Assembly (NCBI RefSeq): GCF_002807055.1
Contig: NZ_NIXN01000009.1
Location: 124,001-188,000 of the forward strand
Direction of reading: 5' to 3'
Length of the DNA stretch: 64,000 nucleotides
Source: Confluentibacter citreus
GTDB taxonomy: Bacteria; Bacteroidota; Bacteroidia; Flavobacteriales; Flavobacteriaceae
Position numbers and translations under genes: made by a program. The stretch's first letter is position 1, and each line of letters opens with the position of its first letter. The notes under the pieces were generated by a model that was not told where the DNA came from, searched no databases, and was given only the letters and a program-made list of their open reading frames with translations. This document shows positions 24,563-34,084 of this stretch, one piece after another.

Positions 24563-26029
24563 TTGAAAGGGAATAGAACACATAAACAAGTCTTTTGGTT
24601 CACCATCATTAATTATGTTGGTGCAGCTATAGGCGTAATTTCTACAGTATTTATTTACCCTTATGACAAGGAATTTCTTGGCGTGGTTAGGTATGTTGAT
24701 AGCATGGCGCAAATGCTTTTCCCCATAATGGTTTTGGGTGGTGCCCAAGCGCTCATTCATTTTTATCCAGCACTCACAGAGCAAAATAAAAATCAGCTTT
24801 TTAAGTATGGTATTGTTACTATTTTGGGTTTAAGTTTGGCGATTTTGGCAATTCTTTTGTTTGGTAAAACATTTGTTGATTGGGAAAATTATAAATATGT
24901 ATTTTATGCATTTCCTCTAGCGTTTTCCTTGGCTTTTGTTGAATTATTTAAAAGGCAGGCTACCAATATCGAGAAATTGGAAATACCTACTTTTTATGAG
25001 AAAATAATTCCGAAGCTCAGCTTGCCTATTATATTTCTGCTTTTAATTTCTGAGCATTTAGATAAAATAAGCGCCTTAATCGCCTTTATTGGTTCTTATT
25101 TTATATTGCTTCTACTAATGGCCATGTATGTGTTTAGGCATTATAAATTACATAGTGGCTACAATTTTAAATCGCTTTTTAGTGAAGTACCCAAAAAGGA
25201 ATATTATAAATACAGTTTTTATAGTTTTTTAGGAAGTTTTGGTGCACTTTTCGCTTTTAGGATAGATGCTTTTATGATTCCAGAGTTTTTATCTTTTGAA
25301 GCCAACGGAACGTTTAATATTGGAGTAGCGTTAGCAACCTCATTAGCCATTCCAGCTACAGGGATGTTTGCCATTTATGCCCCTAAAATTTCAGCTTATT
25401 TAAAGAATGATGGTATTGTTGAATTAGGAAAAAAATATATAGAAACGGCTAAACTATTGTTTTTTATTGGTGCCATTTTATATACGGATGTTGTTTTGGG
25501 AATTGATTCGTTTTTTAAAATGTTGCCTACGTATGATAAGTTGGTCGATTCCATTCCAATAATAATACTGCTCGGTTTCAATGTGCTCTTTAATATGTCC
25601 ACCGGCTTTAATTCTGAAATCATTTCTTATTCAAAGTATTACAGATTCAATATCATAGCGATACTTATTCTGTCTATACTAAACATATTTTTAAACCTGT
25701 TCTTTTTAACGCAAACCAATCTGGGAATTATAGGCGTGGCGTATGCGTCTTTAATCGCTTTGATAAGCTTTAACTGTTCTAAATTAATTTTTATTTATAA
25801 GAAATTTGGAATTCTGCCATTCGATAAAGACTATTTAAAACTTATTGGAATGGTTAGTGTGGTGTTTGTTCTTTGTTATATACTGCCCGAAAACTCAAAT
25901 ACAATTTTAAACCTATTGATAAAAGTAGGTTTAAATACATGTATCATTATTTTTATAACTTATAAAATGAAGTGGGTTTACAGCTTAAATTATTGGCTTG
26001 ATAGATTCATTAAACCTTATAAACAATAG
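24563..26029 (+). CDS. Polysaccharide/oligosaccharide flippase (Wzx-like, MOP superfamily)
   Basis: A 488-residue membrane protein with about 12-14 hydrophobic helices and little hydrophilic sequence. It resembles polysaccharide-biosynthesis flippases (N-terminal T-I-I-N-Y-V-G-A-A-I-G, and F-R-I-D-A-F-M-I-P in the middle). It would flip a lipid-linked glycan across the inner membrane. The start is a TTG at 24563 (K-G-N-R follows) with no in-frame ATG until residue 48, well inside the first helical region. It faces the glycosyltransferase/methyltransferase pair across a 196-bp divergent spacer. Its 3' end overlaps the convergent KAS III gene by 20 bp. Confidence 0.85.
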   Translation: MKGNRTHKQVFWFTIINYVGAAIGVISTVFIYPYDKEFLGVVRYVDSMAQMLFPIMVLGGAQALIHFYPALTEQNKNQLFKYGIVTILGLSLAILAILLFGKTFVDWENYKYVFYAFPLAFSLAFVELFKRQATNIEKLEIPTFYEKIIPKLSLPIIFLLLISEHLDKISALIAFIGSYFILLLLMAMYVFRHYKLHSGYNFKSLFSEVPKKEYYKYSFYSFLGSFGALFAFRIDAFMIPEFLSFEANGTFNIGVALATSLAIPATGMFAIYAPKISAYLKNDGIVELGKKYIETAKLLFFIGAILYTDVVLGIDSFFKMLPTYDKLVDSIPIIILLGFNVLFNMSTGFNSEIISYSKYYRFNIIAILILSILNIFLNLFFLTQTNLGIIGVAYASLIALISFNCSKLIFIYKKFGILPFDKDYLKLIGMVSVVFVLCYILPENSNTILNLLIKVGLNTCIIIFITYKMKWVYSLNYWLDRFIKPYKQ

Positions 26030-27068
26030 CATTAATATTCATGCCAGCTCCCACACTTGCAAACATAATAACATCACCTCTACTAATAGATTGATTTTCG
26101 AGTTCGCCTTTTAAAATGCGATCAAATAAAGTAGGAATTGTTGCTACGCTGGAATTGCCCAGCTCGGTTATGGTCATAGGCATGATGCCTTTTGGCATGT
26201 CCATGTTGTATAATTTGAAAAAACGCTGCACGATAGCTTCGTCCATTTTTTCATTAGCTTGATGAATCAGTATTTTTTTAAGATCTTTAATATCAACACC
26301 ACTAGCATCCAAACAGGATTTCATAGCGGCAGGAACGTTTGTAATGGCGAATTCGTAAATTTTTCTACCATACATTTTTATATAACGTCTTTTGCTTTTT
26401 GATTCTTGATTATTGGTTTCCCCAAAATAAATATAGTGGGCTTCATCAAATGCATAGGTAGCAGTTTCATGAGCAAGGATACCACCTTCCAGATTGGTGG
26501 ATTCTATTACAACGGCACCCGCGCCATCACTATAAATCATGGAATCTCTATCATGCGGGTCAAGAATTCTAGATAAGGTTTCAGACCCGATAACCAAACA
26601 TTTTTTAGCCATACCTGCTTTAATAAAAGCGCTTGCATGGATTACGGCTTCTACCCATCCTGGACAACCGAATAAAATATCATATCCAACACATTTAGGA
26701 TTTTTAATTCCCAATAGATGTTTTACTCTAGAAGCGATACTTGGCACGGTATCACTTTGGTGGGAATCATTTCTAACATCACCATAATTATGAGCTACGA
26801 TAATATAATCCAACGCTTCCGCATTCACCTTAGAATCTACTATGGCACGTTCAGCAGCAAAAAAAGCCATGTCTGATGCATTCAAATGGGGTTTCGCATA
26901 ACGTCTTTCCTTTATACCAGTTATGGCCTTAAACTTTTCAATAATAATATCATTGGAATGATTTATTGATGAACCGTCACTATTTAAGAATTCATGGTTT
27001 TGGAAATTTTCGTTTTTCTCGATGATGTCTGGAATATAGCTCCCAGTTCCGGTGATTTTGATATTCAT
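26010..27068 (-). CDS. 3-oxoacyl-ACP synthase III-like (FabH-like) enzyme
   Basis: A 352-residue thiolase-fold condensing enzyme. The active-site Cys lies in L-F-G-C-P-G-W (about 134), with the His in L-I-H-Q-A-N (about 267) and the Asn in G-N-S-S-V-A-T-I-P (about 296), the intact Cys-His-Asn triad of KAS III. It could initiate fatty acid synthesis or make a secondary lipid. With the nearby flippase and glycosyltransferase, a role in a specialised lipid or pigment is possible. Its identity as the main FabH cannot be settled here, so I leave the symbol blank. Confidence 0.88.
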   Translation of the reverse strand: MNIKITGTGSYIPDIIEKNENFQNHEFLNSDGSSINHSNDIIIEKFKAITGIKERRYAKPHLNASDMAFFAAERAIVDSKVNAEALDYIIVAHNYGDVRNDSHQSDTVPSIASRVKHLLGIKNPKCVGYDILFGCPGWVEAVIHASAFIKAGMAKKCLVIGSETLSRILDPHDRDSMIYSDGAGAVVIESTNLEGGILAHETATYAFDEAHYIYFGETNNQESKSKRRYIKMYGRKIYEFAITNVPAAMKSCLDASGVDIKDLKKILIHQANEKMDEAIVQRFFKLYNMDMPKGIMPMTITELGNSSVATIPTLFDRILKGELENQSISRGDVIMFASVGAGMNINAIVYKV

Positions 27069-27171
27069 AAAAGAGAATTTGGCTGAAATAATTTATTGTT
27101 GCTCTAAGATAGTTTCTTTTGATTTAAAGTAAATGCAATCCCATTTTATTTTACGATGTTCAAAGTCCGTT

Positions 27172-30021
27172 TTAAGCTTCCATATAAGCCTCAATGGGGG
27201 CACAGGTACAGATTAAATTGCGGTCTCCATAAGCATCATCTACACGTCTTACACTCGGCCAAAATTTATTATTTTTTACATAGTCTAAAGGATAGGCCGC
27301 TGTGTCACGTGAATATGGATAATACCATTCATTAGCCGTTAGCATCTCTAAAGTATGTGGCGCATTTTTAAGCACATTATTGTCATCGTCTTTAGAAGCG
27401 TTATCGATTTCTTTTCTAATGGAGATCATGGCATCACAAAATCTGTCAATTTCAGCTTTACTTTCGCTTTCAGTAGGTTCAATCATTAATGTGCCAGCGA
27501 CAGGAAACGATACGGTTGGCGCATGGAATCCATAGTCCATCAAGCGTTTGGCAATATCTGTCACTTCAATACCGTTGGCTTTAAAAGCTCTACAATCAAC
27601 TATCATTTCATGGGCAGCGCGTCCGTTTTCACCAGAATATAAGGTATCAAAATAACCTTCCAATCGGCGTTTGATGTAATTAGCATTTAATATGGCAATT
27701 TTAGTTGCCTGTGTTAAACCTTCTGCCCCCAACATTTTTATATACCCATAAGAAATTAAACACGCTAAAGCCGATCCAAAAGGTGCTGCTGAAATCGCCG
27801 TAATAGCTTTTTCGCCTCCGACTTTTTTAACAGGATTGCCCGGTAAAAAGGGGGCTAATTGTTTGGCTACACAAATAGGTCCAACACCTGGGCCGCCGCC
27901 GCCATGAGGAATGGCAAACGTTTTATGTAGGTTTAAATGACAAACATCTGCACCAATATTTCCGGGATTTGTTAATCCGACTTGCGCATTCATATTGGCA
28001 CCGTCCATATACACTTGGCCGCCATTATTGTGAATGATTTTGGTAATATCTTTTATGCCCGACTCGTAAACCCCATGTGTAGATGGGTAAGTAACCATCA
28101 AACATGATAAATTATCTTTATGAAGTTCCGCTTTTTCACGTAAGTCATCAATATCTATATTGCCTTCTGGAGTCGATTTTGTTACCACCACCTGCATGCC
28201 TGCCATCACGGCACTCGCTGGATTGGTTCCATGGGCAGACGATGGGATTAAACATATATTTCTATGATGGTCCCCTCTTGATTCGTGATAGGCTTTGATG
28301 ACCATCAATCCTGCAAACTCACCTTGTGCACCAGAATTTGGTTGTAACGATGTGGCAGCAAAACCAGTAATTTCGGTTAGTTGTTCTTCCAATTCTTTTA
28401 AAACCGTTAAATAGCCTTGCGCTTGTTTTGATGGCGCAAATGGGTGAATATTGGTCCATTTAAACCAGCTTAGAGGCAGCATTTCTGAAGCAGCATTTAA
28501 TTTCATGGTGCAAGAGCCTAATGAAATCATGGAATGGTTTAAAGATAAATCTTTACGCTCTAACGACTTTATATAACGCATCAATTCTGTTTCAGAATGA
28601 TAGGTGTTAAAGACATCTAGCGTTAAATAATTTGATTGACGTTGTAATGATTCAGCAATATTATTGGATTCTGTGATAGATGAAATCACGATTGTTTCTT
28701 TTTTGGCAGCTTCAGCAAAGACTGAAATCAGATAATTAATATCTCTAATGGCTGTCGTTTCATTTATTGAAATAGTGACCGTTTCACTATCAGGATAATA
28801 AAGATTCACCTTTTTTTCTTTAGCGACCTTTTTTATTTTTTTAGCATTGGTTTTTATTTGAAGCGTATCGAAATAAGACGTGTTAATTTGATTGTAACCT
28901 AATTTTTCCAAAGCATTTGCCAAAGTGGTTGCTTTGTTATGAATTTTGTCCGCAATAAATTTCAAGCCTTTCGGACCATGATAAACCGCATACATACTCG
29001 CCATAACCGCCAACAACACTTGCGCTGTACATATATTAGAAGTGGCTTTGTCACGCTTAATATGTTGCTCTCTTGTTTGCAGTGCCATACGCAACGCCCT
29101 ATTACCATCAACATCTTTTGTAACCCCAATAATGCGTCCAGGCAAATCGCGTTTATAGGCATCTTTAGTTGCAAAATACGCAGCATGTGGGCCGCCATAA
29201 CCCATCGGAATTCCAAAACGTTGCGTGGTTCCCAAAACCACATCCGCTCCGAATTTCCCTGGCGCTTCCAGTTTTATTAGACTTAAAATATCGGCAGCTA
29301 CAGCGACTTTAATTTGAGCATTTTGGGCTTTAGTTATAAAGGTTTTTATGTCTGTAACTTGTCCGTCTTTGCCAGGATATTGCAAAATAGCACCAAAAAA
29401 TTCCGAAGAAAAATCAAAAGTAGACTCGTTACCAACAATCAGTTTTATGCCAATCGGAATGGCTCTGGTTTCAAGTAACGAAAGCGTTTGTGGCAATATA
29501 TTTTCTGAAACAAAAAACTTATTAACCCCCGCTTTTTTTTGCTCACGTTCACGAACAGCGAACAACAAGCTCATGGCTTCGGCAGCAGCAGTGCTCTCAT
29601 CAAGCAACGATGCATTGGCTATTTCCATGCCTGTTAAATCGGTAATCATGGTTTGGAAATTAAGCAAGGCTTCTAATCTTCCTTGTGCAATTTCAGCTTG
29701 ATAAGGTGTATAAGCCGTGTACCAACCTGGGTTTTCTAAAATATTTCTTTGAATAACCGCCGGCAAAATAGTTGGATGATAGCCCAAACCGATATAAGTT
29801 TTGTATGCTTTATTTTTTTTAGATAATTCATGAATATGAAGCAAATATTCGTGTTCGGTCATGGGAGCATCTAAACGCAACGCTTTTTTTAATCGTATAT
29901 CACTTGGAACGGTTTCATTTATGAGTTGGTCTAATGAGTCTACTCCAATGGTTTTCAACATTTGGATTTGGTCATTTTCATTCGGACCAATATGACGCAG
30001 GGCAAAAGCGTTTGTATTCAT
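27172..30021 (-). CDS. gcvP: Glycine dehydrogenase (glycine cleavage P protein)
   Basis: A 949-residue single-chain P protein that decarboxylates glycine in the glycine cleavage system. Both halves of the duplicated fold are present. The PLP lysine is in [14 protein letters not shown] (about 700). N-terminal F-A-L-R-H-I-G-P and the central segment [13 protein letters not shown] are typical. The length fits the family. No gcvT or gcvH is adjacent. It has its own promoter-like box at 30044-30051. No glycine riboswitch was seen upstream. Confidence 0.97.
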   Translation of the reverse strand: MNTNAFALRHIGPNENDQIQMLKTIGVDSLDQLINETVPSDIRLKKALRLDAPMTEHEYLLHIHELSKKNKAYKTYIGLGYHPTILPAVIQRNILENPGWYTAYTPYQAEIAQGRLEALLNFQTMITDLTGMEIANASLLDESTAAAEAMSLLFAVREREQKKAGVNKFFVSENILPQTLSLLETRAIPIGIKLIVGNESTFDFSSEFFGAILQYPGKDGQVTDIKTFITKAQNAQIKVAVAADILSLIKLEAPGKFGADVVLGTTQRFGIPMGYGGPHAAYFATKDAYKRDLPGRIIGVTKDVDGNRALRMALQTREQHIKRDKATSNICTAQVLLAVMASMYAVYHGPKGLKFIADKIHNKATTLANALEKLGYNQINTSYFDTLQIKTNAKKIKKVAKEKKVNLYYPDSETVTISINETTAIRDINYLISVFAEAAKKETIVISSITESNNIAESLQRQSNYLTLDVFNTYHSETELMRYIKSLERKDLSLNHSMISLGSCTMKLNAASEMLPLSWFKWTNIHPFAPSKQAQGYLTVLKELEEQLTEITGFAATSLQPNSGAQGEFAGLMVIKAYHESRGDHHRNICLIPSSAHGTNPASAVMAGMQVVVTKSTPEGNIDIDDLREKAELHKDNLSCLMVTYPSTHGVYESGIKDITKIIHNNGGQVYMDGANMNAQVGLTNPGNIGADVCHLNLHKTFAIPHGGGGPGVGPICVAKQLAPFLPGNPVKKVGGEKAITAISAAPFGSALACLISYGYIKMLGAEGLTQATKIAILNANYIKRRLEGYFDTLYSGENGRAAHEMIVDCRAFKANGIEVTDIAKRLMDYGFHAPTVSFPVAGTLMIEPTESESKAEIDRFCDAMISIRKEIDNASKDDDNNVLKNAPHTLEMLTANEWYYPYSRDTAAYPLDYVKNNKFWPSVRRVDDAYGDRNLICTCAPIEAYMEA

Positions 30022-30043
30022 ATAAATTGATAGAATTAAGGCG

Positions 30044-30051
30044 CAAAATTA
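30044..30051 (-). promoter_or_regulatory. -7 box for gcvP
   Basis: On the minus strand TAATTTTG matches the -7 consensus and would start transcription about 15 bp before the gcvP ATG. It lies in the 117-bp divergent spacer with the UbiA-like gene. Confidence 0.45.
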
Positions 30052-30101
30052 CGCAATTAATGATGCCTTTTTCAGTGCTTAAAATGAAAGTTTTTAACCA
30101 A

Positions 30102-30134
30102 TTGAAAACGTTATTAACACTTTACTTATTTTTG
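30102..30134 (+). promoter_or_regulatory. Promoter of the UbiA-like gene
   Basis: ATTG (30101-30104) and TATTTTTG (30127-30134), about 22 bp apart, form a Bacteroidota-type promoter only 4 bp before the ATG at 30139. This predicts an almost leaderless transcript. Confidence 0.5.
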
Positions 30135-30138
30135 TAAG

Positions 30139-30981
30139 ATGACCATATTAAAAAAGCTTTTTGATTTTTACATAAATAGCAGTATACATGTGGCATTATC
30201 TGTTTTTTCACTGACATGGATTACACTAATGGAATACGATATTCCTTGTGATGCAGATGTGCTGTATTTTGTCTTTTTTTCATCCATAACCGGCTATAAT
30301 TTTGTAAAGTATTTTGGGATAGCCAAATTTCACCACAGAAGATTGGCAAGATCATTAAAAGCCATTCAAGTATTTTCGTTTTTTAGTTTTTTGATGTTGT
30401 GTTATTATACACTGAAATTAAATACTCTGAGTTTGCTTTGTATTGTAGGGTTCGCACTTGTAACGTTCTTTTACGCCATCCCTTTTTTGCCAAAACGATT
30501 TTTTATAGATAATCATTATAATTTAAGGCGTATAAGTGGTTTAAAAGTGTATCTTATTGCTTTGGTTTGGAGTGGTGTTACCGTTTTTCTACCTTTAATA
30601 AATAATGATTATCCTATAAATGTTGATGTTGTAATAACTGGGATTCAACGGTTCCTTTTTATTATCGTTTTAATGTTGCCTTTTGAAATAAGGGATTTGC
30701 AATATGATAGTTTAAAGTTGGCCACCATTCCGCAGAAAATAGGTGTGAGGTGGACTAAAATTATCGGAGCATTACTTTTGATGTGTTTTTGTTTTTTAGA
30801 ATTTTTTAAAAATAAAGTCACAATAAATTACCTGATTGTTTTATTTGCGATGGCTTTAATAACGATGTTGTTTGTAATTGTTTCTAAAAAGAATCAGGGG
30901 ATGTACTATAGCTCTTTTTTTGTAGAAGGATTACCAATCTTATGGCTGATAATGCTGTTTTTTTTGGATTATTTTAACTGA
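30139..30981 (+). CDS. UbiA-like integral membrane protein
   Basis: A 280-residue protein with about eight hydrophobic helices. The segment E-I-R-D-L-Q-Y-D-S-L-K-L-A-T-I-P-Q-K-I-G resembles the second Asp-rich motif (DxxxD) and following T-x-P of UbiA prenyltransferases. The first NDxxDxxxD motif is not seen; the corresponding region reads S-I-T-G-Y-N-F-V-K-Y-F-G. It may be a divergent prenyltransferase or an inactive relative. Its 3' end overlaps the convergent anti-sigma gene by 13 bp. Confidence 0.65.
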   Translation: MTILKKLFDFYINSSIHVALSVFSLTWITLMEYDIPCDADVLYFVFFSSITGYNFVKYFGIAKFHHRRLARSLKAIQVFSFFSFLMLCYYTLKLNTLSLLCIVGFALVTFFYAIPFLPKRFFIDNHYNLRRISGLKVYLIALVWSGVTVFLPLINNDYPINVDVVITGIQRFLFIIVLMLPFEIRDLQYDSLKLATIPQKIGVRWTKIIGALLLMCFCFLEFFKNKVTINYLIVLFAMALITMLFVIVSKKNQGMYYSSFFVEGLPILWLIMLFFLDYFN

Positions 30982-31232
30982 TCTTTCAAAGCTTTTTCAA
31001 ATTCTAATCTCATAGCTTCTTTGCACTTTTTATCCAAACATTCTACTTTAGCTTTATGAATCGTGGTGGACAACTTTTTATTGTTTTTTGAATATTTTCT
31101 ACAAGCCTTACAAAAGATTAAATGCATGTAGAGCTTCATTCTTTCCCAAATAGAGCTTTCTTTATATTGGGATTTATCGCAAACATGATGGGCTTCATCA
31201 CAAGGAACCATAATTTTCATTTTTTTACTCAT
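30969..31232 (-). CDS. Small zinc-binding anti-sigma candidate
   Basis: An 87-residue soluble protein with the ZAS-type motif H-L-I-F-C-K-A-C (Hx3Cx2C) and further His/Cys near the start (P-C-D-E-A-H-H-V-C). It begins 2 bp after the stop codon of the ECF sigma gene, so it is probably translated together with it, the usual place for an anti-sigma factor. Unlike most, it has no membrane segment. I chose ATG 31232 (M-S-K-K-M-K) over 31259, which lies inside the sigma gene. The metal binding and sigma inhibition are inferred. Confidence 0.65.
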   Translation of the reverse strand: MSKKMKIMVPCDEAHHVCDKSQYKESSIWERMKLYMHLIFCKACRKYSKNNKKLSTTIHKAKVECLDKKCKEAMRLEFEKALKDQLK

Positions 31233-31234
31233 AA

Positions 31235-31810
31235 TTAAAACCAATTTTTTTCCAAACAACTTGCCATGGCAGTTCTAGCACGGTGAATTATAACCCAAAG
31301 ATTAGACGCATTGATGTTCAATTCTTTACAAATATCCTCGGTTTCATAGCCTTCAATGGTTTTCATTCTAAAAACTTCGGCTTGTTTTTCGGGTAATTTA
31401 CTCAGGCAATCAAAAATGGCATCACCCAGTTCGCTATTCTGCATGAGGTCTTCGGCCGTTTTATCAAAGGGGTCTGCAACACGTTCTTCAAGCCAATCGC
31501 CTTCGCTTTCATCATCATTATAGGTGATTCTAACTTCAGCTTTTCCTTTGTTTGAATTTATTTTTCGGTAGTGGTCTATGATTTTTCTTTTTAAAATGGA
31601 AATAAGCCAAGTGCGTTCACTGGCCTCACCTTTAAAATTCTTCATGGATTTCAAACCAGCCAAAAAGGTGTCTTGCACCAAATCCTGCGCCATATCCCTA
31701 TCGCTTACACGTGTAATTGTGTAATTGAATAGGTAATCGGAATATAAATCAATCCATTTATTCGGATTTAATTGATGTTCAGGCATTGCATTGCAATTTT
31801 TGGTAATCAA
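31235..31810 (-). CDS. ECF-type RNA polymerase sigma factor
   Basis: A 191-residue sigma-70 family protein. Region 2 is seen in A-Q-D-L-V-Q-D-T-F-L-A-G-L and F-K-G-E-A-S-E-R-T-W-L-I-S-I-L-K-R-K-I-I-D. Region 4 is L-P-E-K-Q-A-E-V-F-R-M-K followed by the helix-turn-helix E-D-I-C-K-E-L-N-I-N-A-S-N-L-W-V. Region 4 is long because of an inserted acidic linker (D-D-E-S-E-G-D-W). With the adjacent small zinc protein it probably forms a stress-responsive regulatory pair. Target promoters are unknown. Confidence 0.9.
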   Translation of the reverse strand: MITKNCNAMPEHQLNPNKWIDLYSDYLFNYTITRVSDRDMAQDLVQDTFLAGLKSMKNFKGEASERTWLISILKRKIIDHYRKINSNKGKAEVRITYNDDESEGDWLEERVADPFDKTAEDLMQNSELGDAIFDCLSKLPEKQAEVFRMKTIEGYETEDICKELNINASNLWVIIHRARTAMASCLEKNWF

Positions 31811-31830
31811 AAATAAGGTAAAAATTTAGA

Positions 31831-31903
31831 TTCTTGTTATCTAAAATATTCTAACAATCCAATTAGTCTAACAATCTAAGGAATCTAATTATCTAACAAT
31901 CTA
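31831..31903. repeat. Short-word repeat spacer
   Basis: The words atctaa, attctaacaatcc, agtctaacaatctaa and atctaacaatctaa are repeated with drift over about 70 bp, directly after the M3 peptidase stop (minus strand). A similar tract is at 61748-61784. Confidence 0.7.
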
Positions 31904-33934
31904 AATCAATCCCGCCCGTTTCAACAACGCCTCAGGTTTTGGTTCTTGTCCTCTAAAACGTTTGTACAGCACCATAGGGTCTTCTGTGCCACCTTGGGAT
32001 AATACATGGTCTTTAAATTTTGTTGCGATATCTTTGTTAAATATGCCTGATTCTTTGAAGTATTCAAAAGCATCAGCATCTAACACTTCTGCCCATTTGT
32101 AACTGTAATAGCCAGATGAATAACCACCTTGAAAAATATGGGAAAATGAGGTACTCATACAATTTTCAGCAACATCTGGAAACAATTGTGTGCCAGCAAA
32201 GGCATTGTTCTCAAATTCCTTTACGGATATAATTTCCTCAGGCGTTTCGCCACCGTGCCAACTCATATCCAATAATCCGAAACTTATTTGACGTAAGGTT
32301 TGCATCCCTTGTAAAAAGGTAGCTGATTCTTTTATTTTTTCAACTAAATCCATGGGGATGACTTCGCCAGTTTCATAATGCCTGGCAAATAACTCCAAAG
32401 CATCTTTTTCGTAACACCAATTTTCCATAACCTGACTTGGTAATTCAACAAAATCCCAATACACACTCGTGCCAGATAAACTCGGGTAGGTGGTGTTGGC
32501 CAACATACCATGTAAAGCGTGGCCAAATTCATGGAACAGAGTTGTCACTTCATTAAAGGTTAAGAGTGACGGTTTGCTTTTTGTAGGTTTAGTAAAGTTG
32601 CAAACAATGGAAATATGTGGCCTTTCTTGTTGGCCATTTTTCACATATTGTGGTTTATAAGAAGTCATCCATGCGCCATTTCGTTTTCCTGCTCTGGGGA
32701 AAAAATCAGCATAAAAAATGGCAATAAACTCATTGTTGCTGTTTGCCACTTTATAGGTTAAAACATCTTCATGATATTTGTCTATGGTGTGAATTTCTTC
32801 AAAATGTAAATCGAATAATTTATTAGCAACAGTAAAAGCACCGTTTATAACGTTTTCTAGTTTGAAATAAGGCTTCAATTGTTCGTCATCAAGGCTGAAT
32901 AGTTTTTGTTTTAATTTTTCAGAATAATAAGTGCCATCCCATTTTTCAAATGGTTCAATACCATCCAATTCTTTGGCAAAATCTTGTAGATTTTTAAACT
33001 CTTTTTCAGCAGCTGGTTTTGCTTTAACAAGTAGCTCATTTAAAAAATTCTTAACTTTTTCAGGCGTTTTAGCCATACGTTCTTCCAACACAAAATGAGC
33101 GTGGGTTTTGTAGCCTAATAGATTGGCACGTTCATGCCTTAATGTTGCAATTTGTAAAACAATATTTTGATTATCTAAATCGTCATTATGAAATCCTTTT
33201 TTGCCAGCAGCAATGGTTATTTTTTTACGAAGTTCTCTATTATCGGCATAGGTTACGAAAGGAATGTAGCTTGGATAATCTAAAGTGAATAGCCAGCCTT
33301 CTTTTTCTTTAGATTCTGCCAATTGCTTGGCAGCTTCAATGGTACCTTCAGGTAAACCAGATAAATCAGCTTCATTCATTATTAGCATTTCAAATTTATT
33401 GGTTTCTGCTAAAACATTTTCACCGAATTTTAGTTTTAACTGACTTAATTTTTTGTCAATCTCGCGTAATTTATCTTTCTTGTCCTCAGGTAAATTAGCG
33501 CCGTTTCTTGAAAAACTTTTATATTTTTTATCGAGAAGTGTTTGTTGTTCGGTTGTTAAATTCAATGTGTCTTTTGAATCGTAAACGGATTTTACGCGTT
33601 TAAAGAGCGCTTCATTTAAAGTAATATCATTACCGAATTCCGATAAAAGTGGTGATACGTCTTGGGCTATTTTTTGTATTTCATCATTGGTTTCGGCAGA
33701 ATTCAAATTAAAGAAAATACTGGAAATTCTATCCAATTGCTCACCCGAAAATTCTAAAGCTACAATAGTATTTTCAAAAGTTGGATGTTCAGGAGTATTT
33801 ACAATCCCATCAATTTCAATTTTAGCATTTTCAATGGCTTTTTTAAAGGCTGGAAGAAAGTCTTTATTACTAATCTTTGAAAAAGGAGCTGTATTATATA
33901 GAGTTTGGTAATTTTTTAATAATATATTTTCCAT
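31901..33934 (-). CDS. M3 family oligopeptidase / peptidyl-dipeptidase
   Basis: A 677-residue cytoplasmic zinc metallopeptidase. The H-E-F-G-H-A-L-H-G-M motif (about 466) and a downstream F-V-E-L-P-S-Q zinc-ligand Glu segment define family M3 (oligopeptidase A/Dcp type). The length fits that family. It degrades short peptides. The start (M-E-N-I-L-L-K) is 27 bp from the large palindrome at 33961-33988, which lies between this gene and the candidate small RNA. Which of PrlC or Dcp it resembles more cannot be settled by eye. Confidence 0.92.
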   Translation of the reverse strand: MENILLKNYQTLYNTAPFSKISNKDFLPAFKKAIENAKIEIDGIVNTPEHPTFENTIVALEFSGEQLDRISSIFFNLNSAETNDEIQKIAQDVSPLLSEFGNDITLNEALFKRVKSVYDSKDTLNLTTEQQTLLDKKYKSFSRNGANLPEDKKDKLREIDKKLSQLKLKFGENVLAETNKFEMLIMNEADLSGLPEGTIEAAKQLAESKEKEGWLFTLDYPSYIPFVTYADNRELRKKITIAAGKKGFHNDDLDNQNIVLQIATLRHERANLLGYKTHAHFVLEERMAKTPEKVKNFLNELLVKAKPAAEKEFKNLQDFAKELDGIEPFEKWDGTYYSEKLKQKLFSLDDEQLKPYFKLENVINGAFTVANKLFDLHFEEIHTIDKYHEDVLTYKVANSNNEFIAIFYADFFPRAGKRNGAWMTSYKPQYVKNGQQERPHISIVCNFTKPTKSKPSLLTFNEVTTLFHEFGHALHGMLANTTYPSLSGTSVYWDFVELPSQVMENWCYEKDALELFARHYETGEVIPMDLVEKIKESATFLQGMQTLRQISFGLLDMSWHGGETPEEIISVKEFENNAFAGTQLFPDVAENCMSTSFSHIFQGGYSSGYYSYKWAEVLDADAFEYFKESGIFNKDIATKFKDHVLSQGGTEDPMVLYKRFRGQEPKPEALLKRAGLI

Positions 33935-33959
33935 TTCGATAAAAAGTGTGTTAAAAAAT

Positions 33960-34000
33960 AAAATTTATTATGTATGCATAATAAATTTTTTATATTTTTG
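33960..34000 (+). promoter_or_regulatory. Palindrome and -7 box of the candidate small RNA
   Basis: Bases 33961-33972 (aaatttattatg) and 33977-33988 (cataataaattt) form a perfect 12-bp inverted repeat with a 4-base spacer. TATTTTTG (33993-34000) follows 4 bp later. The palindrome sits where the -33 region should be, as an operator would. It could also control the M3 peptidase gene on the other strand. Confidence 0.5.
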
Positions 34001-34005
34001 TAGTC

Positions 34006-34084
34006 TAAATTAGTTTTTAAAGAGTGACTAACTCAAATAATTACTTGATAGTAAACCTCGAATTTAATTATTCGGGGTTTTTTA
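34006..34084 (+). ncRNA. Candidate small RNA between M3 peptidase and purE
   Basis: Both flanking genes lie on the minus strand, yet the plus strand carries a promoter box, about 75 bases of sequence, and an intrinsic terminator. The terminator pairs 34054-34063 with 34070-34079 (core CCTCGAA / TTCGGGG), followed by TTTTTT. A second small hairpin, TTACT-tgat-AGTAA (34041-34054), precedes it. No open reading frame of note is present. The transcript is therefore a small RNA candidate. It may be a 6S-like or unrelated regulatory RNA, and no known family was recognised. Confidence 0.45.
34054..34083 (+). terminator. Intrinsic terminator of the candidate small RNA
   Basis: An 8-10-bp stem (34054-34063 with 34070-34079) is followed by six T residues on the plus strand. 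The reverse strand lacks an equal T tract, so its main direction is plus, although it sits directly after the purE stop on the other strand. Confidence 0.65.

Noticed and set aside
28939-29280. Open frame of 113 codons on the plus strand
   Set aside because: It lies fully inside gcvP on the other strand; its residues look random and no initiation site or family pattern is seen.
30022-30138. Glycine riboswitch upstream of gcvP
   Set aside because: No glycine aptamer core or tandem structure is visible; only promoter boxes are present.
31831-31903. Possible CRISPR-like repeat array
   Set aside because: The words are short, drift in sequence and have no constant repeat with unique spacers.
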